In this document: piece by piece, positions 32,863 to 41,890 of the stretch
Numbering within the stretch: the first letter of the stretch is position 1
Layout: each line of letters begins with the position of its first letter
Origin: Salinispora arenicola
GTDB lineage: Bacteria; Actinomycetota; Actinomycetes; Mycobacteriales; Micromonosporaceae
DNA: 64,000 nucleotides
Reading direction: 5' to 3'
Assembly (NCBI RefSeq): GCF_006716065.1
Contig: NZ_VFOL01000001.1
Coordinates: 4,278,001 to 4,342,000 of the forward strand
Translations under genes and position numbers: made by a program
The notes under the pieces: generated by a model
Databases searched by the model: none
Told to the model about the DNA's origin: nothing
What the model saw: the letters and a program-made list of their open reading frames with translations, nothing else

Positions 32863-33474
32863 TCAGGTCTTCGGTTTGGCGCGTACGTGCATGCGTTCGC
32901 CTTGGCGACCGAGGATGCTGAGGATCTCCACCGGGTGGTGTCCGGTGCTGCCGAACCAGTGCGGCAGCCGGGTGTCGAACTCGGCGGCTTCGCCGGTGCC
33001 GAGGACGATGTCGTGGTCGCCGAGGACCAGCCTGAGTCTTCCGGCCAGGACGTAGAGCCATTCGTAGCCCTCGTGGGTCTTGGGCTCGGGCGTCGACTGG
33101 TCGACTGGGATGATCACCTTCCAGGCTTGCAGGGATCCGGGATGCTGGGTCAGCGGCAGGACGGTACGGCCGTTGACCTTGCGCGGCTGCAGGCGCACGC
33201 GAGGGTCGCCGCTCTGGGGTACGCCGACGAGTTTATCGAGGGGGATGCGGTGGGCTGCGGCGATGGGCAGCAGCAGTTCCAGGCTCGGTTTGCGCTGCCC
33301 GGCCTCTAGCCGGGACAGGGTGCTCTTGGAGATTCCGGTCGTTTCGGCGAGTTCGGCCAGTGTCACCCCGCGTTGGGCCCGTGCCTGTTTCAGGCGGGGG
33401 CCGATTTCGGCCAAAGCCGCGCTGAAAGTGTCGTTCACCTGCTCATTGCACCTCATCATTCCCGGATTCGGCAA
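32863..33474 (-). CDS. XRE-family regulator with cupin domain
   Basis: 203 residues (a Met at residue 6 or 7 may be the real start). The helix-turn-helix is at about 25-80 (IGPRLKQARAQRGVTLAELAETTGISKSTLSRLEAGQRKPSLELLLPIA) and the cupin at about 110-195 (WKVIIPVDQS, HEGYEWLYVLAGRLRLVLGDH, DTRLPHWFGSTG). Divergent from the thioredoxin-reductase-like gene across about 40 bases, so it probably controls that operon, a pair often seen in actinobacteria. Confidence 0.9.
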   Translation of the reverse strand: MPNPGMMRCNEQVNDTFSAALAEIGPRLKQARAQRGVTLAELAETTGISKSTLSRLEAGQRKPSLELLLPIAAAHRIPLDKLVGVPQSGDPRVRLQPRKVNGRTVLPLTQHPGSLQAWKVIIPVDQSTPEPKTHEGYEWLYVLAGRLRLVLGDHDIVLGTGEAAEFDTRLPHWFGSTGHHPVEILSILGRQGERMHVRAKPKT

Positions 33475-33516
33475 CTAACGTCGCCGTTTCCGCCGGGGCC
33501 GCCGCAGACTGGCGGC

Positions 33517-34419
33517 ATGAGCGAACATGACGTGGTGATCGTGGGCGGCGGCGCCGCCGGGCTGAGCGCGGCACTGGTCCTGGGCCGGGCACGTCGCAGG
33601 GTGGCGATCGTCGACGCAGGCGAGCCGCGCAATGCCCCGGCGCGGCACATGCAGGGTTTCCTGTCGCGTGAGGGCATGCCGCCGGCGGAACTGCTCGCGG
33701 CGGGCCGGGCAGAGGTGACCGGGTACGGCGTCGAGCTCGTCGCCGGCACGGTCGACCGGATCGAACCCGGTTTCGCCGTCCAGCTCGACGGCGGTCGAAT
33801 GCTGGCCGCCCGAAGGGTCCTGGTGGCCACCGGCCTGCGCGACGAGATCCCCGATATTCCGGGCCTTCGCCAGCGATGGGCGCGAACAGTGCTGCACTGC
33901 CCGTACTGTCACGGCTACGAAGTCCGCGACCGGCCCCTCGGTGTCATCGCCTCGGCGGAGCACGCCCTGCTGCTCCGCCAGTGGTCGCCTGATGTCGTCT
34001 ACTTCCCGCACACCAGCACCGTCAGCGACGAGGACCGGGCCAGGCTGACCGCCCGCGGCGTGCGCATCGTCGGAGGCGAGGTCGCCCGCATCGCCGACGG
34101 GGAGGCGCAGATGGCCGACGGGACCACCATCGACCGGCAGGCGTTCTTCGTTCGTCCGCGCTTCGTGCCGACCTCGAACCTGCTGTCCGACCTCGGCGCC
34201 GCCGTAGACGCCGGCGGCTGGGCCGTCGTCGACTCAACCGGGCGCACCAGCGTGCCTGGCGTGTGGGCTGCCGGCAACGCTGTCGACCCGCGCGCGCAGG
34301 TGATCACCGCCGCGGGGCAGGGTTCCACCGCCGCGATCGCCATCAACAACGACCTCGTCAACGACGACATCGCACAAGCCCTCACGGTGCTCGGGCCTGA
34401 ACCGGAACCGACTTTCTGA
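33517..34419 (+). CDS. FAD/NAD(P)-dependent oxidoreductase, thioredoxin-reductase-like
   Basis: 300 residues. FAD-binding GGGAAGLSAALVLGRARRRVAIVD sits at the N-terminus, the redox pair CPYC in LHCPYCHGYEVRD at about 128-131, and the FAD end motif GVWAAGNAVDPRAQVITAAGQGSTAA. The NADPH-binding segment is shortened compared with TrxB. Such proteins reduce disulfides or act as dithiol oxidases, including in dithiolopyrrolone and epipolythiodioxopiperazine pathways. The adjacent XRE-cupin gene is its likely regulator; a small membrane protein follows by 16 bases. Confidence 0.9.
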   Translation: MSEHDVVIVGGGAAGLSAALVLGRARRRVAIVDAGEPRNAPARHMQGFLSREGMPPAELLAAGRAEVTGYGVELVAGTVDRIEPGFAVQLDGGRMLAARRVLVATGLRDEIPDIPGLRQRWARTVLHCPYCHGYEVRDRPLGVIASAEHALLLRQWSPDVVYFPHTSTVSDEDRARLTARGVRIVGGEVARIADGEAQMADGTTIDRQAFFVRPRFVPTSNLLSDLGAAVDAGGWAVVDSTGRTSVPGVWAAGNAVDPRAQVITAAGQGSTAAIAINNDLVNDDIAQALTVLGPEPEPTF

Positions 34420-34435
34420 AAGGAAGCGTCATCTC

Positions 34436-34669
34436 ATGACCGACAACACGCCCAAGCGGATCGGTCCACCGCCCCGCCACCACCTGGCCATCATGATCTG
34501 GATCGCGGTTTTCCCGACTCTCACCATCCTGAACCTGCTTCTCGGCGGCGTGCTCGAGCAGACACCGACGGTCCTGCGCACGCTGATCCTGTCCACCATC
34601 GCCGTGCCGATCGTCATCTTCGGCCTGATGCCGCCGCTCCAGCGCATCCGGCTTCTCCTGCTGAGGTAA
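34436..34669 (+). CDS. small two-helix membrane protein
   Basis: 77 residues, ATG after aaggaagcg. Two hydrophobic helices (HLAIMIWIAVFPTLTILNLLL and LRTLILSTIAVPIVIFGLM) with short polar ends, typical of small DUF2798-like inner-membrane proteins. In one unit with the oxidoreductase; role unknown. Confidence 0.72.
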   Translation: MTDNTPKRIGPPPRHHLAIMIWIAVFPTLTILNLLLGGVLEQTPTVLRTLILSTIAVPIVIFGLMPPLQRIRLLLLR

Positions 34670-35353
34670 CCGCACCTCACACCCTGCCCGCCGCACCAGC
34701 GGATCGCCGACGATTCGCGTGTAGTGCTCCCGAAGCTCCGAGCGCCACCGCATCAGCGTCGAACTGTAAACGCCGCCATAGGCGACGCGCCCTACGACGA
34801 CTAGACCCGGCGCCCCCGCCCGTGCCGATCGTCCTGGTGTTGAAGGACCCTTTGCTGACAGGTGCTCGATCCGGTCCGTTGGACCGGCTACGACCTGTGA
34901 CCTTCGTCGGTAAGTAGCGGTGGAACGTGAATCCACTCGTCCCGCATCGAGCAAGTATCTCGGCGGGCCCAGAGTGGCGATCACCTCGTCGGCCTCGGCG
35001 TGCGGCAGTTCGACCACGGTGATGCTGGCGGCATCACTCGCCGGCCGGGTCGTGGATAAAGGACGGAACACCATGAGCGAGCGGAGATCAGCCGCCCCAG
35101 GTTCGATCATCCGCGATGCTGAGGTGTCAGCGCGCCGCGGCCGGCCGAGCTCCGCCTCCATCTCGGCCGGCGGCGGCCTGCGACCGCTGCGTGACCCGGA
35201 CAGGTAGAGCTCGACGAGGATGACGAATGACAGCAGACCGGCACCGGGCAGAGACGGCCACTGCCCGTGCTGGCGACCGGAGCGCACGAGTGGCACCCCG
35301 GCGGAGCCAGAGGAAGCCAGGCAGTCCAGCCGTTTCGACGGCGTCCGCATGAC
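34670..35353. other. region with possible IS3-type transposase relic
   Basis: On the minus strand about 34690-34800 the residues GGVYSSTLMRWRSELREHY resemble the helper protein of IS3-type elements (YSSHLTxWR). About 34920-35110 the minus strand also reads ELPHAEADEVIATLGPPRYLLDAG, which looks once-coding but is unassigned. No intact gene. Confidence 0.35.
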
Positions 35354-36091
35354 TCACATGGCTCGTGCGGTTTCCTCGCCAGCCGCCAGGAAGGGAGCGG
35401 GTGGTCGTAGGCGGAACTCGGTGGACAGCGCCTGGATGTCCTGGATCCGGTCGATGCGGAAAGAACGGATGGCGTCCCGGAGCCGGTCCCATGTCAGCGC
35501 GTACCAGACGGGCATGTTGTAGTAGAGGAACTGGATCTCGATCTCGCGCTCGGTGACCGCGCTGTGCCCGTCCTCGTAGCGCACCAGCGCAGTGCGGCAT
35601 CGCGTGAATGAGTCCAGCAGTTCCTTCGTCACTGCTGCCCGCGGCGAGGTGTAGCTCGCAAGTACTTGCACGGATGCGGTCTGGCCGATCAGGATCCGAC
35701 GACGCAGTGCAAGGATGCGACGTGCCTGCGCCGGTGCGAACGCCGCGGCGACCTTACGGGTGATCGAGCGTAAATCATCCAGCAGCAGCGGCGAGCCGAC
35801 CTTCTCGGCGATGGTGAGGCTGAGGAGCAGGCCGAGCGCCTCCGACTCATTGAGGTGGACCCTGCCGAGCGACCATCCGGACTCAAGATGCAGCCCGCCA
35901 CCCGTCCCCCGGTCTCCCTCGATGGGGACTCCCATCTCCCGTAGCAGCGCGAGGTCGCGGTGCAGGGTGCGTGTGCTGACGCCCAGCTCTGCGGCGAGGT
36001 CGGCGGCCGTTGTGTAGTCGCGTTCCGCCAAGAGCGCCTTGAGCCTGTCCAGGCGCAGGACCCGGCTCTCCCGGGACTGATCGCTGCTCAT
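35354..36091 (-). CDS. YafY-type HTH/WYL-domain transcriptional regulator
   Basis: 245 residues from the ATG at 36091. The DeoR-like helix-turn-helix is at about 10-60 (RLDRLKALLAERDYTTAADLAAELGVSTRTLHRDLALLREMGVPIEGDRGTGGGLHL), then the WYL-like domain (ESEALGLLLSLTIAEKVG, EREIEIQFLYYNMPVWYALTWDRLRDAIRSFRIDRI). WYL domains sense nucleic acids or nucleotides. Divergent from the small protein at 36163, a conserved layout. Confidence 0.9.
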   Translation of the reverse strand: MSSDQSRESRVLRLDRLKALLAERDYTTAADLAAELGVSTRTLHRDLALLREMGVPIEGDRGTGGGLHLESGWSLGRVHLNESEALGLLLSLTIAEKVGSPLLLDDLRSITRKVAAAFAPAQARRILALRRRILIGQTASVQVLASYTSPRAAVTKELLDSFTRCRTALVRYEDGHSAVTEREIEIQFLYYNMPVWYALTWDRLRDAIRSFRIDRIQDIQALSTEFRLRPPAPFLAAGEETARAM

Positions 36092-36162
36092 CCCCCAAAT
36101 ATGCCAGCCAGTGACATGTTGCTCCCTATCGTCGCTCTCACCACGAAAGGAGAGGACCCAGC

Positions 36163-36462
36163 ATGCACATCGCACTGGCACCATTCGGGCTCCAGGCAGG
36201 CGTCTCCGAGGACACCCTGCTCAGTGCCTCCGACCGGTTCGAGGAAGAGTTCGTCAGCAAGCAGGACGGGATCATCAAGAGGATCCTCGTGAAGGACGGC
36301 GAAGGCGGCGGTTACACCGACATCGTGTTCTTCCGCGACCTGCAATCGATCGACAAGGTCGTCGAAGCAGAGCGGAACAGCGACGTCTGCGCCGCCTTCT
36401 TCTCGATCATGGACGGCGACGGGTCGCACCGCGTCTACGAAGTCCTGAAGAGCTACGAGTGA
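36163..36462 (+). CDS. conserved small protein, ABM-like fold
   Basis: 99 residues, ATG after aaggagag. The pattern GIIKRILVKDGEGGGYTDIVFFRDLQSIDKVVEAERNSDVCAAFFSIMD fits a dimeric ferredoxin-like (antibiotic biosynthesis monooxygenase-like) fold. It lies divergent from the WYL regulator, as often in actinobacteria, and overlaps the next gene by 4 bases. Enzymatic role unknown. Confidence 0.7.
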   Translation: MHIALAPFGLQAGVSEDTLLSASDRFEEEFVSKQDGIIKRILVKDGEGGGYTDIVFFRDLQSIDKVVEAERNSDVCAAFFSIMDGDGSHRVYEVLKSYE

Positions 36463-37259
36463 CGACGGCGCGGCTCCCCCTCAAGGACCAGCTCTTCACG
36501 CGCGAGAAGGTCGAGCTGATCGCCGGCGAGATCAAGCACGTGGACTCGGCGTTCAAGGCGGACGAGTTCGTCACCATGGTCGTTGCTCGGTTTCCGGAAC
36601 TCGAGCTCAAGGCCCGCATCGCCTGGATCACCACCTGCCTGGAGAGGCACCTGCCGCGCAACTTTCGGAAGGCAGCGAGCGCACTGGTGCGCTCGCTGCC
36701 CGCCCCGGCCGACCCGGCCCTCTCCGACGGCGACTTCGGTGACTTCATCTACGCGCCATACGCCGAGTACGTCGCCCAGCGCGGTTGCACAGCCGAGGAC
36801 CTCGAGTTCTCCCTGGCCATGCTCCGCGCAATCACCACGCGCTTCTCCGCCGAATTCGCGATCCGGCCTTTCCTTGACGCCTTCCCCGACCACGTACTGA
36901 CAACACTGCTGGCCTGGACCGGTGACCAGCACTATCACGTACGGCGACTGTGCAGCGAAGGCACGCGGCCGCGGCTCCCGTGGGCACGGAATCTCACGTT
37001 GCCCTACGACGTGGGGATCCCGATCCTCGACCGGCTCTTCGCAGACCCCACACGCTATGTCACCCGGTCCGTGGCCAACCACGTCAACGACGTCTCCAAG
37101 AAAAACCCGGAACTGGCATTCGACACCCTTGAATGCTGGCGGAACTCAGGGCTCCAGCAGCCCCGCGAGATGCACTATGTGATCCGCCATGGCGCGCGGA
37201 CCCTCCGCCGGGCGGACCATCCCCGAGCACGAGACCTCGTCAGCTCCCCTCTTACCTGA
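36459..37259 (+). CDS. AlkD-like DNA alkylation repair protein, possibly 3'-truncated
   Basis: 266 residues, GTG overlapping the previous stop. HEAT-repeat helices: LIAGEIKHVDSAFKADEFVTMVVARFPELELKARIAWITTCLERHLP, LAWTGDQHYHVRRLCSEGTRPRLPWA, SVANHVNDVSKKNPELAFDTLECW. AlkD proteins excise alkylated purines without base flipping. The family continues about 100 residues beyond the point where this one ends in DLVSSPLT, so the tail is probably lost. The SEGTRPRLPWA motif binding DNA is intact. Confidence 0.8.
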   Translation: MTTARLPLKDQLFTREKVELIAGEIKHVDSAFKADEFVTMVVARFPELELKARIAWITTCLERHLPRNFRKAASALVRSLPAPADPALSDGDFGDFIYAPYAEYVAQRGCTAEDLEFSLAMLRAITTRFSAEFAIRPFLDAFPDHVLTTLLAWTGDQHYHVRRLCSEGTRPRLPWARNLTLPYDVGIPILDRLFADPTRYVTRSVANHVNDVSKKNPELAFDTLECWRNSGLQQPREMHYVIRHGARTLRRADHPRARDLVSSPLT

Positions 37260-37703
37260 GCATGACAGGCAAGAGACGAACTGGGCCTCGACGTCGTGCG
37301 AGGCAGGTGACGAGCAAGACGTGTCCCAGATCGAGCAGGTCACGGGCCTCATCACCAACGAGTGCTGCACACGCTCGTTGAACAGACCGAGGACGAGACG
37401 AACGACGTCGTGGCTACGCTGCTGGCGCAGGCCCGGCAACGGGGAGGACGCGTGATCCCGGCGCGCACCCGCACGGAGATTTGGCGTACTCGGAGCCGAA
37501 GGCCCCGGCCGCATCGGACCGTTCGGCCGCTGGGCCGACGAGGGCGGGGCGGAGGACCTGGACGAGCCCGACGAAGTCGTCTGGCCGGAAGCCGGCAAAT
37601 GAACCGTCAACTCAGGTCCATGATCATTTTTAGAGTCAACGGCTGTACCGATGCTCCCTGAGGCCGATTTCCTTGTCTTCCCTCAGGGTTACGCGCCCGG
37701 CCC
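37260..37703. other. region after alkylation-repair gene, possible coding relic
   Basis: Plus strand from 37362 reads VLHTLVEQTEDETNDVVATLLAQARQRGGRVIPA, with codon-like composition but no start context or known family. Otherwise no feature. Confidence 0.3.
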
Positions 37704-38432
37704 TCATCGTCCATCGTGTGAGGCGGCGGCGTTCCCATGAGTCAGCTCGAGAAAGGAAAGGTACTCCGCGAGGCGGGCAGATCCGGTGAGCATCGCCAGG
37801 CCGCGGGCCGTGATCCGCTCCCGCCACTGGTCGATCGAGTCCGCCAACGGACCGGCCCCACCCGCGGTGTGCACCTGCTCGATCACGGCCGCGATGTGAT
37901 CCAGCAGGTAGCCGCCCCGACGCAGTAGGTGGGCGAGTTCGGCGTCGCGTACGTCCTCGGGTGAGTATGCGCGCGCGGTCCCTGACCGGGCCGGGGCCAG
38001 GACGCCGGCGCGTTCCCACTTGCGTAGCGTGGCCGGGGTGACACCGAGCCGGTGGGCGAGGACTCCGACCGAGACTGGCCGTTCCGGAGCTGCCCCGGCC
38101 GGCGGGGCGGACGCCAGTACGACGGCTGCTGAGGCGACCCGGTCCAGGGTCTCCCGGTCGCGTTGCAGCAGCACATGGGCAGCATCGAGCATGGCCAAGG
38201 CCGACGGGAGATCACCTCGGAGTACCGATCTCATGACCTCTCCGGCCGCAGAGTAGCCGTACCCCTGAAGGAGCGCGACGTAGGCGGCCAGCGCACCCAC
38301 GTGGTTGTCGGTGTAGACCCGGTAGCCGCTCACCGTGCGCGCGGCCGGGGGGATCATCCCGGCCTGCTCGTAGTTCCGGACCGCCTGCGCGGACAGCCCG
38401 TGCGCCCGCGCCAGATCCACTGGCCGGTACAC
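37704..38432 (-). CDS. TioE-family MerR regulator with two helix-turn-helix domains
   Basis: Start taken as the GTG at 38432 (VYRPVDLARAHGLSAQAVRNYEQAGMIP), giving 242 residues; longer frames would cross the divergent promoter. A first MerR domain lies at 1-70, a second at about 125-190 (SVGVLAHRLGVTPATLRKWERAGVLAPARSGTARAYSPEDVRDAELAHLL). This double-HTH type occurs in the thiocoraline cluster (TioE) and in resistance loci. It is divergent from the erythromycin-esterase-like gene and is probably its regulator. Confidence 0.85.
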   Translation of the reverse strand: MYRPVDLARAHGLSAQAVRNYEQAGMIPPAARTVSGYRVYTDNHVGALAAYVALLQGYGYSAAGEVMRSVLRGDLPSALAMLDAAHVLLQRDRETLDRVASAAVVLASAPPAGAAPERPVSVGVLAHRLGVTPATLRKWERAGVLAPARSGTARAYSPEDVRDAELAHLLRRGGYLLDHIAAVIEQVHTAGGAGPLADSIDQWRERITARGLAMLTGSARLAEYLSFLELTHGNAAASHDGR

Positions 38433-38454
38433 CCGTGTTTGAGACTTCAACGCT

Positions 38455-38469
38455 ATTTTCCTCGAAAAT
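38455..38469. promoter_or_regulatory. palindrome in the MerR/esterase intergenic region
   Basis: attttc-ctc-gaaaat (38455-38460, 38464-38469), 23 bases upstream of the MerR start and 46 before the esterase ATG. Its AT-rich symmetry in GC-rich DNA suits a MerR operator. Confidence 0.55.
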
Positions 38470-38514
38470 CTCAGCCAAAGTTTCAATCGCTCGTTCAACG
38501 ATACGGTCGAGGTC

Positions 38515-40104
38515 ATGGCTTTTGACACCGAGCTGCGGTCCCTTTTCTGTGCACGCCGGCCCCATCTGCTCGCGATCGGTGAGCCCTACCACGGCGAGCC
38601 GGCGTTCCCCCATCTCCGCAACCGGATCCTCGAAACTCTCGTTGGGTACGGCTTCCGTTCGATCGCGATCGAATCGGACCGAGCCGCCGGCCTTGCCGTC
38701 AACGACTACGTGCAGGGCCGACGCGACAACGTGGACGTCACCACCGGCATCAGCCAAGGCTGGGGCACCCATCCCGCCACCCACGAACTGATCGACTGGC
38801 TGCGCGCCCACAACGAGAAGCTTCCGCCCCATGAGCGCGTCACCTTCCACGGGTTCGACGCGCCAACCGAGATCACCGGCGCCCCCAGTCCCCTCCCGAT
38901 CCTGTGTGAGCTGCGCGAATACCTCAGCGCACCGGTAGATTTGGACTGGTTGGTCGGCGAGGATAGTCGCTGGACCGCCCCGGAGATCATGTTCGACGCG
39001 GCGCGTTCTCCCGGCCGATCGCAGGAGGCGAACGCCCTGCGCGGCGTCGCCGAGGACTTCCGCACGCAGCTGTACGTCGACGCGCCCCACCTCATCAGGG
39101 GCAGTTCCGTGGAGTCCTGGGACCGTGCCAGGGTCCTCGCCACCACGGCCATCGGCCTGCTTACGTACCACGCCGCAATGGCCGAACCGAACACCCAGTC
39201 GCAGCGGATCGGCCGTCTACTCGCCGTGCGGGACGCGTTGATGGCGCAGAATCTGATCGACATCCACGCACACGAGCGGGACCGCGGTCCGATCCTGGTC
39301 TGCGCCCACAACGCCCACCTGCAACGGCACCCGAGCCGGTGGGCCTCCCACTGGGATGGCCAGGATCTGGCAGCGCAGTGGAACGGTGCCGGTTCGATCG
39401 TGTCTGAGCTACTCGGGGAGAGATACGTGTACGTGGCCGGCAGTCTCGGGGCGAGCGGGCCGGTCGGCCTCGGACGGCCGGAGCCCGGCACCTACGAGGA
39501 ACGGCTCGGCCCCGAGACCGGGATCTTTCCACCTCCTACCGGCGACGATCTACGCGAACGTGTGGCGGACCTGCTCGGGCTGTTCTCACTGGACACAGGC
39601 ACGATCGAGACCTGCGACGCGATCCTGCACATCGGCTTCGAGCCAGGGGCGGCCGACGCGGCCCGGATCGCCGGCCTTCCCGGGGTGACCGAGACCCGGA
39701 TACCGCCGGGGTCCGAGCTGCCGCCCCACACCTGGGGCGACCGGTTCTTTTTCACGGGCGAGGATCGAGTACGGCCGTTCGCCACGATCGTTGGGCACGA
39801 TGTCCCGGGCTTCGACGAGCGGTCCCACCTGTCCCGGCCCGGAAGGTACCGGCTGAACATCGAGGTGGGGCGCACCGAGTTCCGGAACCTGTTCGGCTAT
39901 GGCCCGGAGCAGTTCGCCGTGCACAGCAGCGGGCTCGACTTCGCCGAAACGGACCGCTTGCTGCCACATCCGACCTATGGCGTGCAGGGTTGGGCGAGTG
40001 TGGTCAACCCGGGACCGGCTACCGCCGACGAGGTGACGCGGCTGGTGGCACAGGCACGGTCCCGCAGTGCGGCTCGCGCGTACCGCAGGAAACGACGTCC
40101 GTAG
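38515..40104 (+). CDS. erythromycin-esterase-family protein fused to DUF6194
   Basis: 529 residues. Residues 1-345 follow the erythromycin esterase pattern: LLAIGEPYHGEPAF with E23, H26 and E28, FRSIAIESDRAAGLAVNDYVQG, LIDWLRAHNE, VTFHGFDAPTE and VCAHNAHLQRHP. Ere enzymes open macrolide lactones. Residues about 370-515 are a DUF6194-type domain (DAILHIGF, LPPHTWGDRFFFTGEDRVRPFATIVGHDVPGFDERSHLSRPGRYRLNIEVGRTEFRNLFG, HPTYGVQGWASVVNP). The fusion is seen as one frame. Divergent TioE-like MerR suggests drug-induced expression. The natural substrate is unknown. Confidence 0.85.
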   Translation: MAFDTELRSLFCARRPHLLAIGEPYHGEPAFPHLRNRILETLVGYGFRSIAIESDRAAGLAVNDYVQGRRDNVDVTTGISQGWGTHPATHELIDWLRAHNEKLPPHERVTFHGFDAPTEITGAPSPLPILCELREYLSAPVDLDWLVGEDSRWTAPEIMFDAARSPGRSQEANALRGVAEDFRTQLYVDAPHLIRGSSVESWDRARVLATTAIGLLTYHAAMAEPNTQSQRIGRLLAVRDALMAQNLIDIHAHERDRGPILVCAHNAHLQRHPSRWASHWDGQDLAAQWNGAGSIVSELLGERYVYVAGSLGASGPVGLGRPEPGTYEERLGPETGIFPPPTGDDLRERVADLLGLFSLDTGTIETCDAILHIGFEPGAADAARIAGLPGVTETRIPPGSELPPHTWGDRFFFTGEDRVRPFATIVGHDVPGFDERSHLSRPGRYRLNIEVGRTEFRNLFGYGPEQFAVHSSGLDFAETDRLLPHPTYGVQGWASVVNPGPATADEVTRLVAQARSRSAARAYRRKRRP

Positions 40105-40237
40105 TCGGACGGCACCCGCACCCTGACATGTGGCCTACCGAGCTGGCCGGGCTTACCCACGCATCACGATCTGATCGGTGGGGTGAATGGCCTCGGCCGG
40201 CAGGGTAACCGGGTCCGGATCGCCGACCAGTTCGCCG

Positions 40238-40281
40238 GTGCCCGTTCCCCACGCCGGGTCGGAAGGGCAGGGAACGGGCAC
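40238..40281. terminator. bidirectional terminator-like hairpin
   Basis: gtgcccgttccc/gggaacgggcac perfect 12-bp arms (40238-40249, 40270-40281), between the convergent esterase and MerR-PP2C genes. Confidence 0.6.
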
Positions 40282-40290
40282 ATCTGCGGC

Positions 40291-41358
40291 TTACACCTCG
40301 GCGATGTCGACGACGACACAGGCGATGTTGTCCGGTGCCCCTTCGGCTCGAGCCAGTTCGATCAGCCGTTGCACCGTGCGCTCTGGATCTTCTGAGGCAC
40401 TCAGCGCCGAGTGCAGGCAGCCGCGGCCGACAATGGCGGACAGCCCATCGGAGCACAGCAGATACCGGTCACCGGGCAACGCGGTGCGTAGCGCGAGATC
40501 GACCTCGACCTGCTGGCCGCTGCCGAGAGCACGGACCAGCAGGGCGCGTTGGGGATGCACGGCGGCCTGGTCTCGGTCGAGCCTTCCTTGATCGACTTCG
40601 GTCTGTACCCAGGTGTGGTCCTGGGTGAGCAGCACGAGCGCGCCGCCGCGCAGCAGGTAGACCCGGGTGTCGCCGACGTGGACCAGGGCCAACTGGGAGC
40701 CGCTGCGCAGCAGCGCGGTCAGGGTGGTGACCGGCTGGTGATCATCGGTGGCGAGCCCGCGGATGGTCCGGTCGGCGTTCGTGATGGCATTGCCCAGCAT
40801 CGTCAGCAGGTCGGCTGCGGGTGCGTCGACACGTTCCAACACCTTGAGGACGTCGATGGCGGCTGCGCTGGCTGCGGCACCGCCATGTCCTCGCATACCG
40901 TCCGCGACCGCGAACAGTCGATTGCTGGCGTACGCGGCGTCCTCGTTGCTGTCACGTACAAGCCCGGTGTCACAACCGGCGGCGTAGCGAACGGCCAGGT
41001 TGCGATTCGTGTGAGACACGGTGGTCTCCCCTCGTGATAGATGGTCCACGAGGAGGGCGGCAAGCCGAGCGCGAACTGCCGTGTCGGCGGTGACCTGCTG
41101 CCAGTACGCCTTGATCGTTTCCGCCGCCGCAGCCGGATCGAGGCCACACACGACGCGGATCGTCGCCAGCGGCATGCCAATGCGACGCAACTGGGCAATC
41201 AGCCGCGCCAACGGCAGCTGGTCCGGGCCGTAGAGCCGGTATCCGGACTCGGGGTCGACCGCAGCCGGCGGCAGGAGCCCAACCTGGTCGTACAGGCGCA
41301 ATGCCTTCGGGGTCAGTCGCGCTGCCTGAGCGAACGCCCCGATGGTCAACAACCCCAC
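40291..41358 (-). CDS. MerR-PP2C fusion protein
   Basis: 355 residues. Residues 1-70 are a MerR winged helix (LTIGAFAQAARLTPKALRLYDQVGLLPPAAVDPESGYRLYGPDQ) and 115-355 a complete PP2C phosphatase: CDTGLVRDSNEDAAY, FAVADGMRGHGGAAAS, LVHVGDTRVYLL, LTQDHTWVQ, LLCSDGLSAIVG, GAPDNIACVVV. Unlike the PP2C at 23.9 kb, the terminal DN is kept. It could couple dephosphorylation to DNA binding. Such fusions are known in a few actinomycetes, their role is not settled. Confidence 0.88.
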   Translation of the reverse strand: MGLLTIGAFAQAARLTPKALRLYDQVGLLPPAAVDPESGYRLYGPDQLPLARLIAQLRRIGMPLATIRVVCGLDPAAAAETIKAYWQQVTADTAVRARLAALLVDHLSRGETTVSHTNRNLAVRYAAGCDTGLVRDSNEDAAYASNRLFAVADGMRGHGGAAASAAAIDVLKVLERVDAPAADLLTMLGNAITNADRTIRGLATDDHQPVTTLTALLRSGSQLALVHVGDTRVYLLRGGALVLLTQDHTWVQTEVDQGRLDRDQAAVHPQRALLVRALGSGQQVEVDLALRTALPGDRYLLCSDGLSAIVGRGCLHSALSASEDPERTVQRLIELARAEGAPDNIACVVVDIAEV

Positions 41359-41455
41359 GTCGACATCCTCCTCGCGCCGGTCACGGCGACCGGCACGGAC
41401 CAGGCTGAGGCTTGCCCAAAGGTCAAGGTCAAGAGCGTGTTCCGGTTACCAGCGC

Positions 41456-41890
41456 TCAGCGTGCCGACGTGGCTGCTGCTGCCCGTGCCCGGGCCTTCCG
41501 GGTGGCGCGCAGCAGCACTCCCGCGTAGATCAGCAACAGTGCGTCCTGGACCAGTACGAACCAGCCGAGCCGCTGGGTCAGGAAGCGTCCGAAGCAGCCG
41601 CAATTGTCGACCGGCAGGTCACGGGCGAACGCCTGCACCGCCAGGCCGGCCCATGTCACCGCCACCCCCGTGTAGATCCAGACTGGGGTCAGTGCGCAGG
41701 AACGTGGTCGGGTCAGCAGCCAGAGCCCGCCGGCCAGTTCCGCCAAGATCAACACCGCGGCCAGCCATGGCAGCACCACCGCGGGCCCGATCCGGTACGC
41801 GGCGAGGATGTCCGACATTGCCGGCCACGAAACGAGCTGGCCTAACCCCATTGCCGTGAGGATGGCCCCCAGGACAGCACGAAGCCACAT
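41456..41890 (-). CDS. MauE/DoxX-like membrane protein
   Basis: 144 residues, four hydrophobic segments (AVLGAILTAMGLGQLV, LPWLAAVLILAELAGGLWLL, IYTGVAVTWAGLAVQAF, FVLVQDALLLIYAGVLL) and the family signature DNCGCFGRFL between helices 3 and 4, with a Cys pair suited to thiol exchange. MauE-like proteins help disulfide formation. It lies 97 bases from the MerR-PP2C start on the same strand. Confidence 0.8.
   Translation of the reverse strand: MWLRAVLGAILTAMGLGQLVSWPAMSDILAAYRIGPAVVLPWLAAVLILAELAGGLWLLTRPRSCALTPVWIYTGVAVTWAGLAVQAFARDLPVDNCGCFGRFLTQRLGWFVLVQDALLLIYAGVLLRATRKARARAAAATSAR

Noticed and set aside
34382..35350. 322-residue minus-strand frame
   Set aside because: It overlaps the real membrane-protein gene and reads as low-complexity; only a short IS3-like piece is credible.
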